Notes: a model not told the origin generated them from the sequence alone. A stretch of 64,000 bases of DNA from Laccaria trichodermophora (GCA_018417955.1 JACTVC010000002.1:558001-622000), one strand, 5' to 3'; shown: positions 11,267 to 23,509, counted from the stretch's first letter. Numbers and translations: made by a program.

Positions 11267-12859
11267 CACTACCTGGGCAAAAAGATTGTCTGGTCATTTT
11301 TAGAACAAAGTTGGTGCTGTAACACTAGAACCAAACATTTTAAGAACTAAGCTCTGGTGTATGTGACATAGCTAAGGAGGTGTAGATTGTACATACCAAG
11401 TCTGGGGATGAACAAATGAAAACTCAGGATAATGCAGGGCATTTACTGTGACAACTGCCAAAAATGGGATCTGACAAAATGGGAAATTCTGAATGACTGC
11501 AACCTATTGAAAGCAAATCACCATTTGAAGAAGAGATATTTTGAACACTGGATTTCTCTGCTATTGTCATAAGCCCCATAGAGTTTCTGATATATAAAAT
11601 TTTATGGTCTTCCCAAAAAGGTAAATTTGAATTGATTCCTGTCTTTGGACATTTCCAGTTGCAAATATTGCCCAGGATTGATAGGCAAAGGTATCTATTG
11701 GCATAGTATTGTACAGATACATAACTATTACCATTCTATGATCTGATCTGACCACATTCACAGGAATAAAGCATGCAAAGGCTAATTAAACTTCAACAAA
11801 CTGTGAAAATCAAGAGACATATAGTCAATATGGTTCCCAGAACCCTGCTTCCAAGGGGTTACAGTCAATGTAGGTGTTCTGAAATGTCAATGCTAAGTGC
11901 TTCTACCTATCTCTTGAGTTTTGGGCACAGATGCTTCTCAAATGGCCTACAAAGCTCACTAAAGCATGACAGAGAGATTTCCAAATCAGGCCTAGAAAAG
12001 TCTGGGGGTCTCAGATCCTTGTATGAATAGGACCTCTGTTTGTTTCTTTGGGATAGTGTTACTAGGTATGAGAAGTGTCTTGTGAAATATTTTCAGCCCC
12101 AATTCACCAAGAAAAATGTCAAGGATTGGTCCAGGACAATTGCTCTATGCAAAATGTACTTTTATCAGGGACTTTTCAAGTTATACCTAGTGTAAATTTA
12201 TTTGCTATCATGCTATACTTCAGGTGTTGTTTAATAGACATCCTGAGTCTTCATGGATTAACTCAAAAGGATGGTAGCATTTTTTCTTCCTGCAGAAAAG
12301 AAGGACCAATGTTGTAAAAACGTGTTGGATTACAGAAAAACTCTGGGTATCTGCCTCTACAGACATCATGCAATATTTATTTTAACATTACTACCTACCA
12401 CTTGCACTATACACATCACAAATATCAATGGGCAGTCATTTCATCTCATTCCAAGAAATATATTTAGCAAAAAATACATAAAATGGAGAATAAATCCAAA
12501 TTTACCTTTTTGGGGAGACTATAGAATTTTATATATCAGAAACTCTATGGGGCTTATGACAATAACAGGGAAATCCAGTGTTCAAAATATCTCTTCTTCA
12601 AATGGTGATTTGCTTTCAATAGGTTGCAGTCATTCAGAATTTCCCATTTTGTCAGATCCCATTTTTGGCAGTTGTCACAGTAAATGCCCTGCATTATCCT
12701 GAGTTTTCATTTGTTCATCCCCAGACTTGGTATGTACAATCTACACCTCCTTAGCTATGTCTCATACACCAGAGCTTAGTTCTTAAAATGTTTGGTTCTT
12801 GTGTTACACCACCAACTTTGTCCTAAAAATGACCAGACAATCTTTTTACCCAGGTAGTG
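11267..12859. mobile_element. 1.6-kb non-autonomous element with ~370-bp terminal inverted repeats
   Basis: The left end CACTACCTGGGCAAAAAG and the right end CTTTTTACCCAGGTAGTG are inverted copies flanked by TA (11265-11266 and 12860-12861). The inverted arms extend to about 11640 and 12485 with scattered, mainly transition-type differences. The central ~840 bp is unique and has no frame longer than about 140 codons and no transposase motif. It lies inside the larger inverted-repeat structure at 10619-15290, so it inserted later. Confidence 0.82.
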
Positions 12860-14559
12860 TAGTTTGCTAACTACATCTGGAAACGTCACCTTGTGTATAT
12901 AGGATTATGTAGGTCAGGTAGGCTGTTTTATGCTGTAGACTTGTCCCAAGAATATAGGCCTGCATAATCAGGCTCTGCTATGGTAGATACCATAGCTCGG
13001 GTAGTGGACATCTATCACCTCTATGCGAGAATGGTACCTGGTGATCTCTACAGATCTGGCATGACAATGTGCCTCTTTTAGTTGAGAAACCAAAACTGAA
13101 AATTCCTGTTCAATCCTGGTGTTGTCCAAATGTTGTCCAAATGTCATTATTATTCTGGTACTTATTGGGTACTTATAACATATGTACAACATTGAGCTCT
13201 ATAAACCTAGGGAAGATACTGAGTCATAATATTTGCAAACATAGGGGTAACAAATGTTGGTGGAGGTATGTAATGACAGGGTGTTGGAAAGAATCACAAG
13301 AGGGGGGGAAACAAACAAGTGGTGCCATGGTCCTGATTTGTTGCAGTCAATTGTTGTTAGTACATCTAACAGATTGACTACATGAAATGATGGACTGACT
13401 CACCTTTCTACACAGGTTGAATTGAAGGGTCTTAGTCATGCTTGACTCATGAAGGTCCCAAGGAGGTGCTGGGTGGAGTAACTAGTTAAGTTGTAAAGGT
13501 ACAAGAGGGTATGAGGGGACTTACAACATTTGCAAAATGCACAAGTTCAAGACCTGAGCTTTTAACTTGAATGCAGCTCACAGTTGTCATTGATTGATTG
13601 GGCATCCCCTTCTGGGTAAAATCAATTGGACAACAGCTGCATGGGCCTTGTTATGAGCCATACATGCCATATGCAACTTCAAAAGTTATGATGGCTACAC
13701 AGTCTATGTGGATATTGGGTCTATGCGGACATTCACTACACATCCTACAGTAACTATATACCTAGCCAACCTACATAGCATTATGTTGTGATGGGTAAAA
13801 CATCAAACACTATGTAACCACATGCTGGCTATCAAGCCAGAACTCATTTCCAGATGTACCCAATGGCAAATCTACAATAGTACCTCATTAAAGTGAGATC
13901 TATGAAGGACTTTAAGTGAAGGTATTTGAGTGTTCAGAGATTACAGCCCACCAATTTCTTCATGGAATTCTATTCAAAAACATTTTTGAAGGCCATCCCT
14001 TCACACTGTCAATTATTGAGACCTGGACACTATTCTCAACACCATGTACTCTTGGTGTGCTCCACTTAAGCATGTCATGACCAAGATGTGATGCACCTGG
14101 GTCCTCACAGATTTGGGACCCATGCACTCATCAAGTTTCAGGTCTTTCAATGTTGAAAACCACTTTGGCAACAGCAGAGTGATGGAGTTGATGATGGCAT
14201 AGGAGAGTTTACATAGCTGTAGGTTCTTGGTAAGTTTTTGTATATCCAACTTTAGGGTTAATCAATGGTCTTGGAGTTTCCTGACTGACTTTTCCAGCAG
14301 CCACTCTCTCATGAGCTTGAGCCCTTACCTTTGTTTATTTGTATGTTCCCATCAATGATCACATTTGTCACATGCTAATTAGTAATAGTATTTAGAGGCT
14401 CATTGAGTGAGACAAGTGGCTGCATTTTGGAGCCTGGTCTAACTGGTCTTAACTGGTCTTTTACCAGAACTCATAACCAAACAAAAGTTGTAACCAAATA
14501 CAAACACAAACTCTCTCTTCCCACTATGGCCATCCCCATCACCATCCTTTGTCACCACC

Positions 14560-14830
14560 CTTTGTCATCATCACCTCACATCATGGGTGCCTGCCATGGG
14601 CTAAACAACACCCACACCCACACATCGACTGCCACCTCACATGCTGGAGGCTCAGCAACAACATCCACATGCCCACACCACACCACATCCTCCATGATGA
14701 TCCCCCCCTCCCTGCTGCTGCCTCTCCACATTGCCCACAGCTCACTGCCCACTACTGTTGTCAACTGCCCAGGCCTACCTTGACACACACACACACCGAT
14801 GATAATGGCAACAAGTGCCTGCCATGTTGA
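14560..14830. repeat. Low-complexity CA/CAC-rich patch
   Basis: Short CAC, CCA and CA runs dominate, including a (CA)n run near 14782-14797. The forward frames over it are long only because the composition lacks stops; the predicted peptides are His/Thr/Pro strings without a domain. Confidence 0.55.
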
Positions 14831-15943
14831 CAGTGCATGGAAGAAAGTATGTGGTACCCCAGTCACCTTCAGATGTGCCACATCACCCCCTCAACCTCTG
14901 CCACCTTTGGTGATAACCATGCAACACAACAATAACAACAATTTGAAAACAGCCACAGGACGACAATGGAGAGGGGTAGATGATGACAACACAATGTGGC
15001 AGTGACAATGGACGATGACAGACACTCTCCCCTACCTCCCCCCTCCCTTGAAACTGAACTAGGGTTATCCTCATCATAGTACCAGCTCAGTAGTATAGAT
15101 ACTCAATTATATACATTGCCAGTAACCACAAAACCAGTCTCAACTGTAGAAAACTGATGAAAACTGCACTGAACCAGTTGACATCAATTCAGTCCAGTTT
15201 TTCAAGGTTTGGCAACTTGTGACAATTGGTCCAGGTCTCAGTCTCATCAAATTTTGACAAAAGACCAGACTTGACTAGACTTTCAAGCACTATCATCAGC
15301 AGTGAGATTTCTTATTAATCAGAACAGGTAAGCAGCTACTAGACCTGCACTGTAGTCATCAATCTCTACTTAAAAGTATAAATCTACAGGAACCACCAGA
15401 GAGCTCATGAGATTTGGACAGTCTATGGGGAAATGAGGCTGCTACAGGAGTCTCCAGAGTTTGGCTGGCCCTCTCTGAGTCTTGTGAGAAAGGGCCTTGC
15501 TACTGGGAAAAAATACCTTTGCGGATGTAAGGGGTCTGCAAGGCTTAAGATAGGGAACTAACTAGCAGAATATTTGTATCTTTGAGCTAAATTGTACATG
15601 TGCACCTTCATGTATCTTCCATCTACAATTACCCACACTTCAAATGGTGATTTACCATTCTGTTGAAGTAAATTCGAGGGGTAAAGACAAATGACCATTT
15701 TTTGATCAGGCTCTTGGTGATGGGAAAATACAGCAGCTGAAAATTTGGCAGTGGTACCTGAAGCAAGGATGTATTAGGCACCTGAGTGAAGTACAGGACA
15801 TATCCTAGGACAAATGAATCATTTTTGCTTATTGTTTGTGTATCTGACAGATCACCTCATATTAGCTAGGTCTCCCAGCCTCATATTTCTAAGCAATCCA
15901 AACAACTCACTCTGCTGCAAACCAGGCACAAATAATATGACTT

Positions 15944-15998
15944 CCTGGAGGTCATATTTTCATACTGGACCAAACACTCCACTCTTCTGCAAACATGG
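15944..15998 (+). repeat. 55-bp direct repeat, copy 1
   Basis: Starts cctggaggtcatattttc and ends ctgcaaacatgg. It is repeated with one difference about 590 bp downstream. A related shorter partial copy precedes it at about 15899-15950 and another follows at 15999-16025. Confidence 0.7.
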
Positions 15999-16531
15999 TG
16001 CAAATAATATGACTTCCTGGAGGTAGTGTTGTTGGCAAAACTTTGCCATCTCACCTTGCCACCTGGCAATCACTGGGTGGCAACCAAAAATTTCTGTAAA
16101 GGGGTGATGAGACCTGGCAATCCACCAGGTGATATTCAGACTTTCAAATGTTTTCGGCTCACACTTCTCGTATGAAAACCTTCAAAATCATTATCAGTGG
16201 AGATTCAACAGTTCTGTTTCATTGAAATGGCATTCCAATTGATGAAAGCTTGATCTGTGGGTTTTGAATACATCTGCAGCGCAATTCAGAAGGTGCCATG
16301 CTCCTCACTATCCATTATTGGTGCTACATTTGTGAAGCTTTCTGGAAATTTCTGGCTAACTTGATCCTTACACGTCAACTAGAGCTTATGATACTGTTTT
16401 TTGTGTTCTGAACAACTCACTGAATAAATATCCATCTTGCCAGTCTTGCCACCATTCGCCAGGTTCCCACACCAGCTGCCTCACCACACTGGTGACTGGC
16501 GAATGCTCTGGGAGGTTTCACCATCAACACT

Positions 16532-16587
16532 ACCTGGAGGTCATATTTTCATATTGGACCAAACACTCCACTCTTCTGCAAACATGG
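16532..16587 (+). repeat. 55-bp direct repeat, copy 2
   Basis: Nearly identical to 15944-15998 (one C/T difference). Flanking sequence differs, so this is a dispersed short duplication rather than part of a long tandem array. Confidence 0.65.
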
Positions 16588-17284
16588 CCCAAACACTCTC
16601 TTTGCCACTGCAAGGAGTCAGCCAAAGGCTGGACAACAAGCAGTGGCTCCTTTGACAAGCTAGGATATTCATTCAATCTAATGCATCAGCAAGATCACGA
16701 TTTACTTATCTACTTTTTCCCACTTTTTGACTTGCCACAAGTCAAAAAGCTGGAAAGTTGGAAATACAGCTATTGAAATAAAACCCATGCCAACCTGAAT
16801 GCATTCAAAATTAGTTGCTTTTCAGGGTACTGAGCCTGGCTTTTTGTATTTGCAGCTTTTCTTCTTTTTTTAACTTTTTATCAGCTTTTTCCAGCTTTTT
16901 CCGGCTTCTACAAGTAGAAAAAGTAAAACACAAAAGTACCAATGTGGGGTTCTTGTGAAATACAAGGATAAAATTCTGCTAAGATAAGCCTTGGTCAAAT
17001 GGTGGGTGATGGGAAGGACAAGTTCAATTAGTACATTTTCAAAGTTGTTTCATAGGGTGAAGCCAAGGTTGTACTGAGAACTAATGTATTTAAAATACTG
17101 AAGCAAGGTTTTGTTGATGAAGTCAACCTCTAGTACTAAGGATAGATCCATTATTTCAATTCAATTGGAGGATTTGTCCACAATGTATGTCTCCTGTTCA
17201 AAGAGTAGTAAAAATTATTTGTTCATCAAACAACCTATCAATGAATTTGCTCAAGTGCCCGATTGTCCACTGTTTGAGGTGTGG

Positions 17285-17322
17285 GTTGCCGCTCCCCATT
17301 GTGGCAACACGATCACGTGATC
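17285..17322. promoter_or_regulatory. Palindromic elements upstream of the polo kinase gene
   Basis: Two perfect dyads lie 110-145 bp before the kinase ATG: GTTGCC and GGCAAC separated by 12 bases, and GATCACGTGATC at 17311-17322, which contains the CACGTG core bound by basic helix-loop-helix factors. They sit at the exact edge where CpG-rich sequence resumes. Function is inferred from position only. Confidence 0.4.
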
Positions 17323-17430
17323 TTGGGTTGAACATGCACGTGGGTAAACAACGCGATTGCCGCATGTTTTAACTTCTACCAGCCACCTCAACCAGAATTT
17401 CTTCAAACGGCGTTAGGCCAACCTCAAGAA

Positions 17431-20356
17431 ATGTACCCAGTCCAGTACAATCGCATGCCCGCAGCACCCCCGCAGGGCCCTTCACGTCGTCACCCACTCA
17501 CAAATGCTCCAGTCAACCACCACAAGCCTGCCAACCACCAAGAACCACCAAAACCTCCTCCAAAGGCTCCATCGTCGCCGCCGCTGCCGAGGCAGAACAG
17601 CAAGACAACCCCACCCTCTCCACCTAAGATTATCACTGACCAGACTGGGAGACTCCAGTTCAACCGTGTGGGGTTTCTGGGCGAGGTATGTTCTCCTAAT
17701 TTTTTTTTCTAAAATACGAACTGGAATTTATTTAAGGGTGGTTTTGCGAGAGTATACGAAGTCAAGGACGTACGTGGACACCGATTAGCGTGCAAGGTCG
17801 TCACCAAGTCTTCACTTAAAACGAAAAAGGCGAAAACTAAAGTAACTATTCTCTCTGTTACCTCAGAACGCTCAACTAACACACACCCTCAGCTCTACGC
17901 AGAAATCAAGATTCACAAATCCCTACAGCACCCCAACATCGTTAATTTTCAAGAATGTTTCGAAGACGATGACAACGTCTACATGACTCTCGAACTTTGC
18001 CCCTCTGGTTCCCTCATGGACATGCTCCGCCGCCGTCGCCGCTTCTCCGAGCCAGAGTCCCGCTTCTTCATGGTCCAGCTCATCGGTGCTTGCCACTACA
18101 TGCACGCCCACCAGGTCATCCACCGCGACCTCAAGCTCGGTAATTTGTTCCTCGACGGGAACATGAACATCAAGGTGGGCGACTTTGGCCTCGCCGCTCT
18201 CATCGAGAACCCTGGGGAGAGGAAGAAGACCATTTGCGGCACCCCAAATTATATCGCACCCGAGGTGTTGTTCGACACTGCGAACGGACACAGCTTCGAG
18301 GTTGATACGTGGTCTATTGGCGTCATCTTGTACACACTCGTCGTCGGCCGCCCTCCATTCCAGACAAAGGAGGTCAAAGCCATTTACAAGTAAGCTTTTC
18401 GATTTATTTTTTGATTTCCCATCTTAATGTGCGACTTCAGGCGCATCCGCGACAACGAATACGAATTCCCCACAGACCGCGTCATCTCCGGAGCAGTCCA
18501 ACACCTCATCCAACAAATCCTGACTCCCAATCCCTCACAACGTCCAACCCTACACGAAATCGTCGACCACGCATTCTTCACACAAGGCCCCGTCCCCTCC
18601 TACATCCCTACCTCTGCACACGACGGCACCCCGGACTTTAGACACATTTCCAAATACGTGTCGGACACCAACTTGAAGCGCCTGAGAAAGTACGCGCTTC
18701 TGGACGAGGAGTACCCCATGGCGACGATGCCGGCTTCTGCGTCTGGAGGCATCGCAGCGAGCAAGAGTATCACCACCAGTATCGCGCAGCAGGAGAAGGA
18801 GTTCCAGAAGGCCGTTCAGCCTGGCTCGCCTATCTCTGCACTGCTTAGCTCTGCGAGGCAGCCGTTGCTTATGGGCAATCCCACTGGACCTGGCGGTGCG
18901 GCTTCCAGTGCGCGTGAGAACCAGTTACTGAGGAAACTGCAAGCGGTGAAGGAGAGCCCGTTGGGTAGGAGGACTGTTACGCGTGGTCTTGACGGAGGGA
19001 TTGTGGAAGAAGAGGGCGGACTGCGGAAGAGAAGGATGGAGGAGGACGAACAGGAGGAGGAGGAAGCGAGGCTGAGGAAGAAGGAGTTGGAGGCGCAGAA
19101 GGCGCGGATTGTTGCGCAGATGGCGCCTGTTAGGGAGGAGTGTGAGGGGGAGCAACAACCTGTCCAGCAGCCGAGGAGGGAGAAGGAGAGAGAAAGGCAT
19201 GTGGGCGCTATGGGGAGAGAGAACGTTCCTCCGTCTGTGGCGTCTGGACCAAGTGTGCAGAAGAAGGATGTTGCGAGGAAAGAGGACCGTGTCAGGGTTG
19301 GTGCTGGGAGGGAGAAGGAGAACCTCCCAGCGACAGCAGGTCGGCGTTTCTCACCTTCCGTTTCTTCTTTCCCCCTTGCTGACTCCCTGATAGCTCCTCC
19401 GACTGTAGCCCTTCCACCCCCCAAACCAAATGGGTTCGACGCAGCCGCCCATATCCTCTCCCTTGCCTTTGACGCCAAAGCCGCAGGGAAAGTATTTCGC
19501 ACCCCAGAAGCCCACCTGCCCCTTCCTGAAGAGAAGGTGTTCATCGTCAGTTGGGTGGACTACTGCAACAAGTATGGCATGGGATACGCACTGACGGACG
19601 GGAGTGTCGGAGTCCATTTCAACGATAGTACCAGTTTGGTGTTGAGCCCCGATAAAGTGTACATCTTCGTCCTTGTTGGTTGGTTCCAGATATTGATGAT
19701 GCGGTTTCTGCAGACACTTCGACTACGTCACCTCCAGGCGACACGGAACGATATTCGTGCGCAAGTCCTACACGGTGGACACGTACCCAGACGAGCTGAA
19801 GAGCAAGGTGTACCTGCTGAAACATTTTGAGCGGTATATCATGGATAGGCTGTACGGCGAGTACGAGTATACCTTTGAGGATGTGGGCAGGCAGAAGGGG
19901 ATGGAGTGGGTGCAGAAGTATTTGAGGATGAAGCATGTCATCGTGTTCAAGCTGAGCCATGAGGTTCTCCAGGTTTGTTGTTTCTCCCCTTCTTCTTTCT
20001 TAGTTTTGGATACTGATGAGGCGCAGTTCAACTTCTACGACCACTCCAAGCTCATCCTCTCCTCCCACGGACTCTTGGTCACGCATATCGACAAGCACTA
20101 CAAGATGACGCGGTGGACGTTGAGCGAGATCATGGCGCTATCCCTTTCTCCTCCGTCGAACCAGGACCCGGAGCAAGCGAAGTTTGTACAGCGCTTGGTT
20201 GATAAGCTGAAGTATTGCAAGGAGGTTCTGGTGAGCATACGGACGGCCAGTGCTAATGGGGGGGCGATTGAGGAGAGTGAGGCGATGGGAGAGGCGCTCG
20301 TCAACAACGCGGAGGTGGAGATGGGCACCAAGTCTTCCAAGGTTTCCCTCCGTTGA
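17431..20356 (+). CDS. CDC5: Polo-like serine/threonine kinase (6 exons, 887 aa)
   Basis: Exons 17431-17685, 17737-17841, 17893-18389, 18441-19658, 19714-19972 and 20027-20356; all five introns are 51-55 nt and GT-AG. Residues 1-80 are Pro-rich. The glycine loop is [12 protein letters not shown], split by intron 1. The catalytic loop is HRDLK at 197-201, then the DFG motif at 217-219 and an activation segment [14 protein letters not shown] with the Thr that upstream kinases phosphorylate in this family. A basic/acidic low-complexity linker of roughly 300 residues follows. Two polo boxes (from about residue 650, [14 protein letters not shown], then [26 protein letters not shown]) bind phosphorylated docking sites. 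The family drives mitotic entry, spindle-pole maturation, anaphase and cytokinesis. The donor chosen at 19659 restores [14 protein letters not shown] across the exon 4/5 join, which the polo-box family requires. The linker is longer than in yeast Cdc5. Confidence 0.95.
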
Positions 20357-20800
20357 GATGGTGGTGGAGATGTCCGATGACGATGTTAGGTCGTTGGCGG
20401 CCGAGGTGCTGAGGGCTCTTCCATGCAGGTGGTGGTGCGTTCAGGCTCAAGGTCAAAGTCAAGTTCGAGTCAAGTTTTTATTCTCCATTTCCTATTTATT
20501 CTAGGGTGCAAGCACAGGCTTCAGCTTATCTCAGATACCTACCCAGCTTCCCTTTCCCCTCCATTTTATTGCTCTCGATCGCAGCTAGTATGTTATTCCC
20601 AGTGGTTGAAGTAGTTGACATTTGCTCCCCCCCATCCTTATCGCAGTTGATCCAGATATTTCTTGCTCCTCCTCCTTCTCCTCACGCATACCAACCACGT
20701 CACGCAACGCATGTTTTTCTTCAATGTTTAATGTTCTGCTATCGAGTACTAGTTTGGAGAGGTTCTAAAAAAGGAAGTATCTGGGTTGCACATTGTTCGA
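20357..20800. other. Kinase 3' flank
   Basis: Pyrimidine-rich sequence without a supported gene, ending where homology to the lectin-unit upstream region begins (about 20805). Confidence 0.4.
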
Positions 20801-20804
20801 GAAC

Positions 20805-21917
20805 AGTCATGAGCTTGAGCCTGTGGCAAAAGTTTCGTGTCATGTACGCCGCCGGTGATCAGTTCCTTTCAGCCTTATACGGTCCTCGTAGCGTATTGCC
20901 TGCACATCGTGTGCCTTGAAGTTTGCAGACTGAAGAACCTTTTCGAACCAACGTCAGCTTAGTAAGTACTTTCGAACTCCTGGTTGGGCGAGCTACTTGC
21001 TTACCCTCAGTAATGGTTAGGCGGGGAAGTTTTTCTTCTCTGACTGGCGAGTGCGGGACTCCGACGTGGACAAGTGGTTGAACTAAGCCTTGTATGAATC
21101 GTGGAGTCCAAGTGGAGTCTCTCGCAGTGCGACGAGAAGAGGGTTTAGTTTTGGAAAAGTCCAACATGCCGGTAAGTACTTTTGTACTTCAAAACGAGCG
21201 ACTTCAGCTTTACGGTGCCATCGCATAGATTGGATGAAAGCCTTGGACAGAACTTCAAAATGAGCGACATCCAGGTCAACAGCACCATCGGGAAGATTGG
21301 ACGAAAGCGTAGGTGGCTGCGAGATTCACAAATATTCGAACAAACTTGACCCTCTCCAATGCGGCGCGTGTGCAATGTTCTTCAAGTTGTTGGCTTACTA
21401 GTAGCCTTTCACATTGTGAATGATATTTATCGTGCTGAAAAGCCTTTAAGCGGGTATTCAAGGGAACCAATTGGTACGTCCAAAGATTGTCAAAGTGGAC
21501 GATTCGATTTCTAACGGTGTGCATAGCAGGTATCAAACTGGGAGGCTATGCTTCCCCAACTATCCATGATTTGATATTAGCAAGTGTATGAGGCGGGGTT
21601 GAACCAAAAATGCGAGGCTCCTCCCTCAAATGCCAAGCGAAATCAGTGTCGTCACACCCGCCGCTTGTATGTGAAGTCGATCGGACGCTCTGGGCTCAAC
21701 CACAACGGACGGAATACGGCTTAAGAGACCATATCAATACGGCGGCTCTTCAAGCTGTGCGTTCTCTATCCACGAGCGAACATACATATAATCTCCTTTT
21801 TTTTTGAATTAGCCTCCTTTTCCCGGACTGTCTCGCGGCGGTCGAAGTTTGGCACACAATTTCCAGATGAAAAAGAGAGGATGCTGCCATTCTTCTCGCT
21901 CCCCAGGATTTACCGTC
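20805..21917 (+). repeat. Lectin-unit upstream region, copy A
   Basis: About 1.1 kb that recurs before each of the three lectin genes. Shared landmarks in order: atcagttcctttcagcc, tttgcagactgaagaacc, the taagtacttt motifs, gaggctatgcttcccc, the CGG/CCG palindrome and the ccccaggatttaccgtc leader just before the ATG. Copy A is shorter than B and C because it lacks about 220 bp between the palindrome and the leader. Confidence 0.85.
21712..21760. promoter_or_regulatory. CGG/CCG palindrome pair, copy A (degenerate)
   Basis: Equivalent of the intact double palindrome upstream of lectin genes B and C. Here two of the four half-sites are altered (ccgtat to ccatat, and gccg to gctg), so neither CGG..CCG palindrome is complete. 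This copy precedes the broken lectin gene. Confidence 0.6.
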
Positions 21918-23336
21918 ATGCTGGCGAAGTCGCTTCAATTACTATTACCGTTACAGCCACGACTATAATCCCCAAGTACATCCACTACGCGCACGATCGT
22001 TACGGTGACAACGACCCAAACTCTTACCTCCGGAGTAAGTGTCACGACCACTACCACTCCAAGTACCACTACGACTCCGACCACTGGCCCAATCACTGTT
22101 ACCCTCACGTCTACGTCCACAGTCCCAAGTACATCCACTACGCGCACGATTGTTACGGTGACAACGACCCAAATCATCACGTCCGGAGTAAGTATCACGA
22201 CCACTACGACTCCAAGTACCGCTACGACTACAACCACTGGTCCAATCACTGTAACCCTCACGTCTACGTCCACAATCCCAAGTACAGCCACTACGCGCAA
22301 GACTGTAACAGTGACAACGACACAAACCTTTACTTCTGGAGTCAGTACCACGACCACTAGTACCTCAACTACATCTACCACCACAACTCCTACCACTGGG
22401 CCGGTGACAATCACTGCTACGAAGTCAACTACACTTCCCACTACAGTCAAAAGTCGGACTACGGTGACGGTCACAAGTACTCAGACCGTCACCTCTGGGA
22501 TATCGGTCACGACAACGAGCAGTACCACCACTACACCCACTACTACCCCTACGACAGGCCCAGTTACGATTACCACTGCCACGACATCCACCGCACCAAC
22601 CACAACGAGTAAGAGCAGCACTACAAAGATAACAACAACGGTCACATCCCAGTCCACTTCTACCACCGGTACAACCACGGCCTCCACGTGTTTGCCCACC
22701 ACGGTCACGGTTACTATCACCGCCACCCCTACTCCTACTGGTGTACAAATCCATCCCAACTTCAACAACAAGAAGTGTATGGACGTTGCAGGTAACAATC
22801 GACGAAATGGAACTCCAGTTCAGATGTTCGTTTTCTTGCCTCGCACTTGTCTTTGCGATTTCTGATATCTACTTCTTTGGTTTAGATTCGACTGTAATGG
22901 CAGTCCAGCCCAACGATGGAATATCGTTAAAGGCACCACGAGGGTTCAACTCACAGGCACGAACTTCTGCTTGGATGCCGGCTTGCGTAAGTTGGCTTCA
23001 TTTACCACTTCCATTTTGCCCCTGAAAGCTGACTTGGTTATGGGTTCTAGCGAATAAATTCGGCAATGGCGACAAGTTGAAGATTTGGCAGTGCATTGAT
23101 TCCATTCCAGCTCTGATATGGGATTACACGAATCAGAATCAGATCAGGCTCCTTGCGACAGAGTCTAGAAGGAGTATGTCCCCTCCGTTTCGACTTGTGT
23201 TCTTTCAAAAATTCAACACCCGTCAGACCCTCAATGCGTTGATCTCCCCGATGGACAGACCTTCAACGAAAATCAACTGCAAACCTTCCATTGCTCCCGT
23301 CGCAATGCGAATCAGATCTGGACCACTACGTCTTAA
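21918..23336 (+). pseudogene. Broken Thr-rich beta-trefoil lectin gene (copy A)
   Basis: The ATG and first six codons (MLAKSL) match genes B and C, but the sequence then jumps directly into the C-terminal Thr-rich repeats, deleting the rest of the signal peptide and the whole Ser/Thr/Lys repeat domain. The reading frame from the ATG ends after 16 codons. An extra C in the ccccaag run shifts frame again, so the Thr-rich frame opens only from about 21980. Downstream the splice structure is intact: joins at 22825/22886, 22986/23051 and 23173/23227, giving a complete (QxW)3 domain (AQRWNI, LIWDYT, QIWTTTS) ending at 23336. Recent loss by recombination between repeats is the simplest explanation. 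Translation from an internal ATG would give a protein without a secretion signal. Confidence 0.85.
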
Positions 23337-23509
23337 AGGGCAGCGGATATCTAGGAGGGTTCTTCGTTACACCGTAGATATGGACTCAATTAGCGAATTA
23401 GCTTTCTTGTTATCCTTCGATGTTTTGCTATCATGCAGGTTGCAATTGAAGAAATGTAGAGCTGTTCCCAAAAAGGAAGGAAAAGGCTTTTGTTTGAGAA
23501 AAGTCATGA

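Larger units (their letters stand above)
10619..15290. mobile_element. Possible 4.7-kb TA-flanked element carrying a nested element
   Basis: Left end GTGCTTGGAAGTCCAGTC and right end GACTAGACTTTCAAGCAC are inverted partners with three mismatches, each flanked by TA (10617-10618 and 15291-15292). Inside, 10760-10975 and 14243-14455 form a second inverted pair of clearly related sequence (shared words such as caatgagcctcta, gatcattgatggg, aataaacaaaggtaaggg). The distances from the ends are unequal (about 140 and 835 bp), so the right arm would need a later insertion, or the two pairs belong to different elements. No transposase frame is visible. Confidence 0.45.
15293..17280. other. End of the CpG-poor gene-free region
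   Basis: No supported gene. CpG remains scarce until about 17270, where the composition changes within a few tens of bases to the CpG-rich promoter of the polo-like kinase gene. Confidence 0.5.

Noticed and set aside
14403..14830. 126- and 93-codon His/Thr-rich frames
   Set aside because: They follow CA/CAC low-complexity DNA; peptides are compositionally biased without any fold.
18816..19544. 242-codon minus-strand frame within the polo kinase gene
   Set aside because: Antisense of the low-complexity kinase linker; the sense frame is fixed by splicing into the polo boxes.
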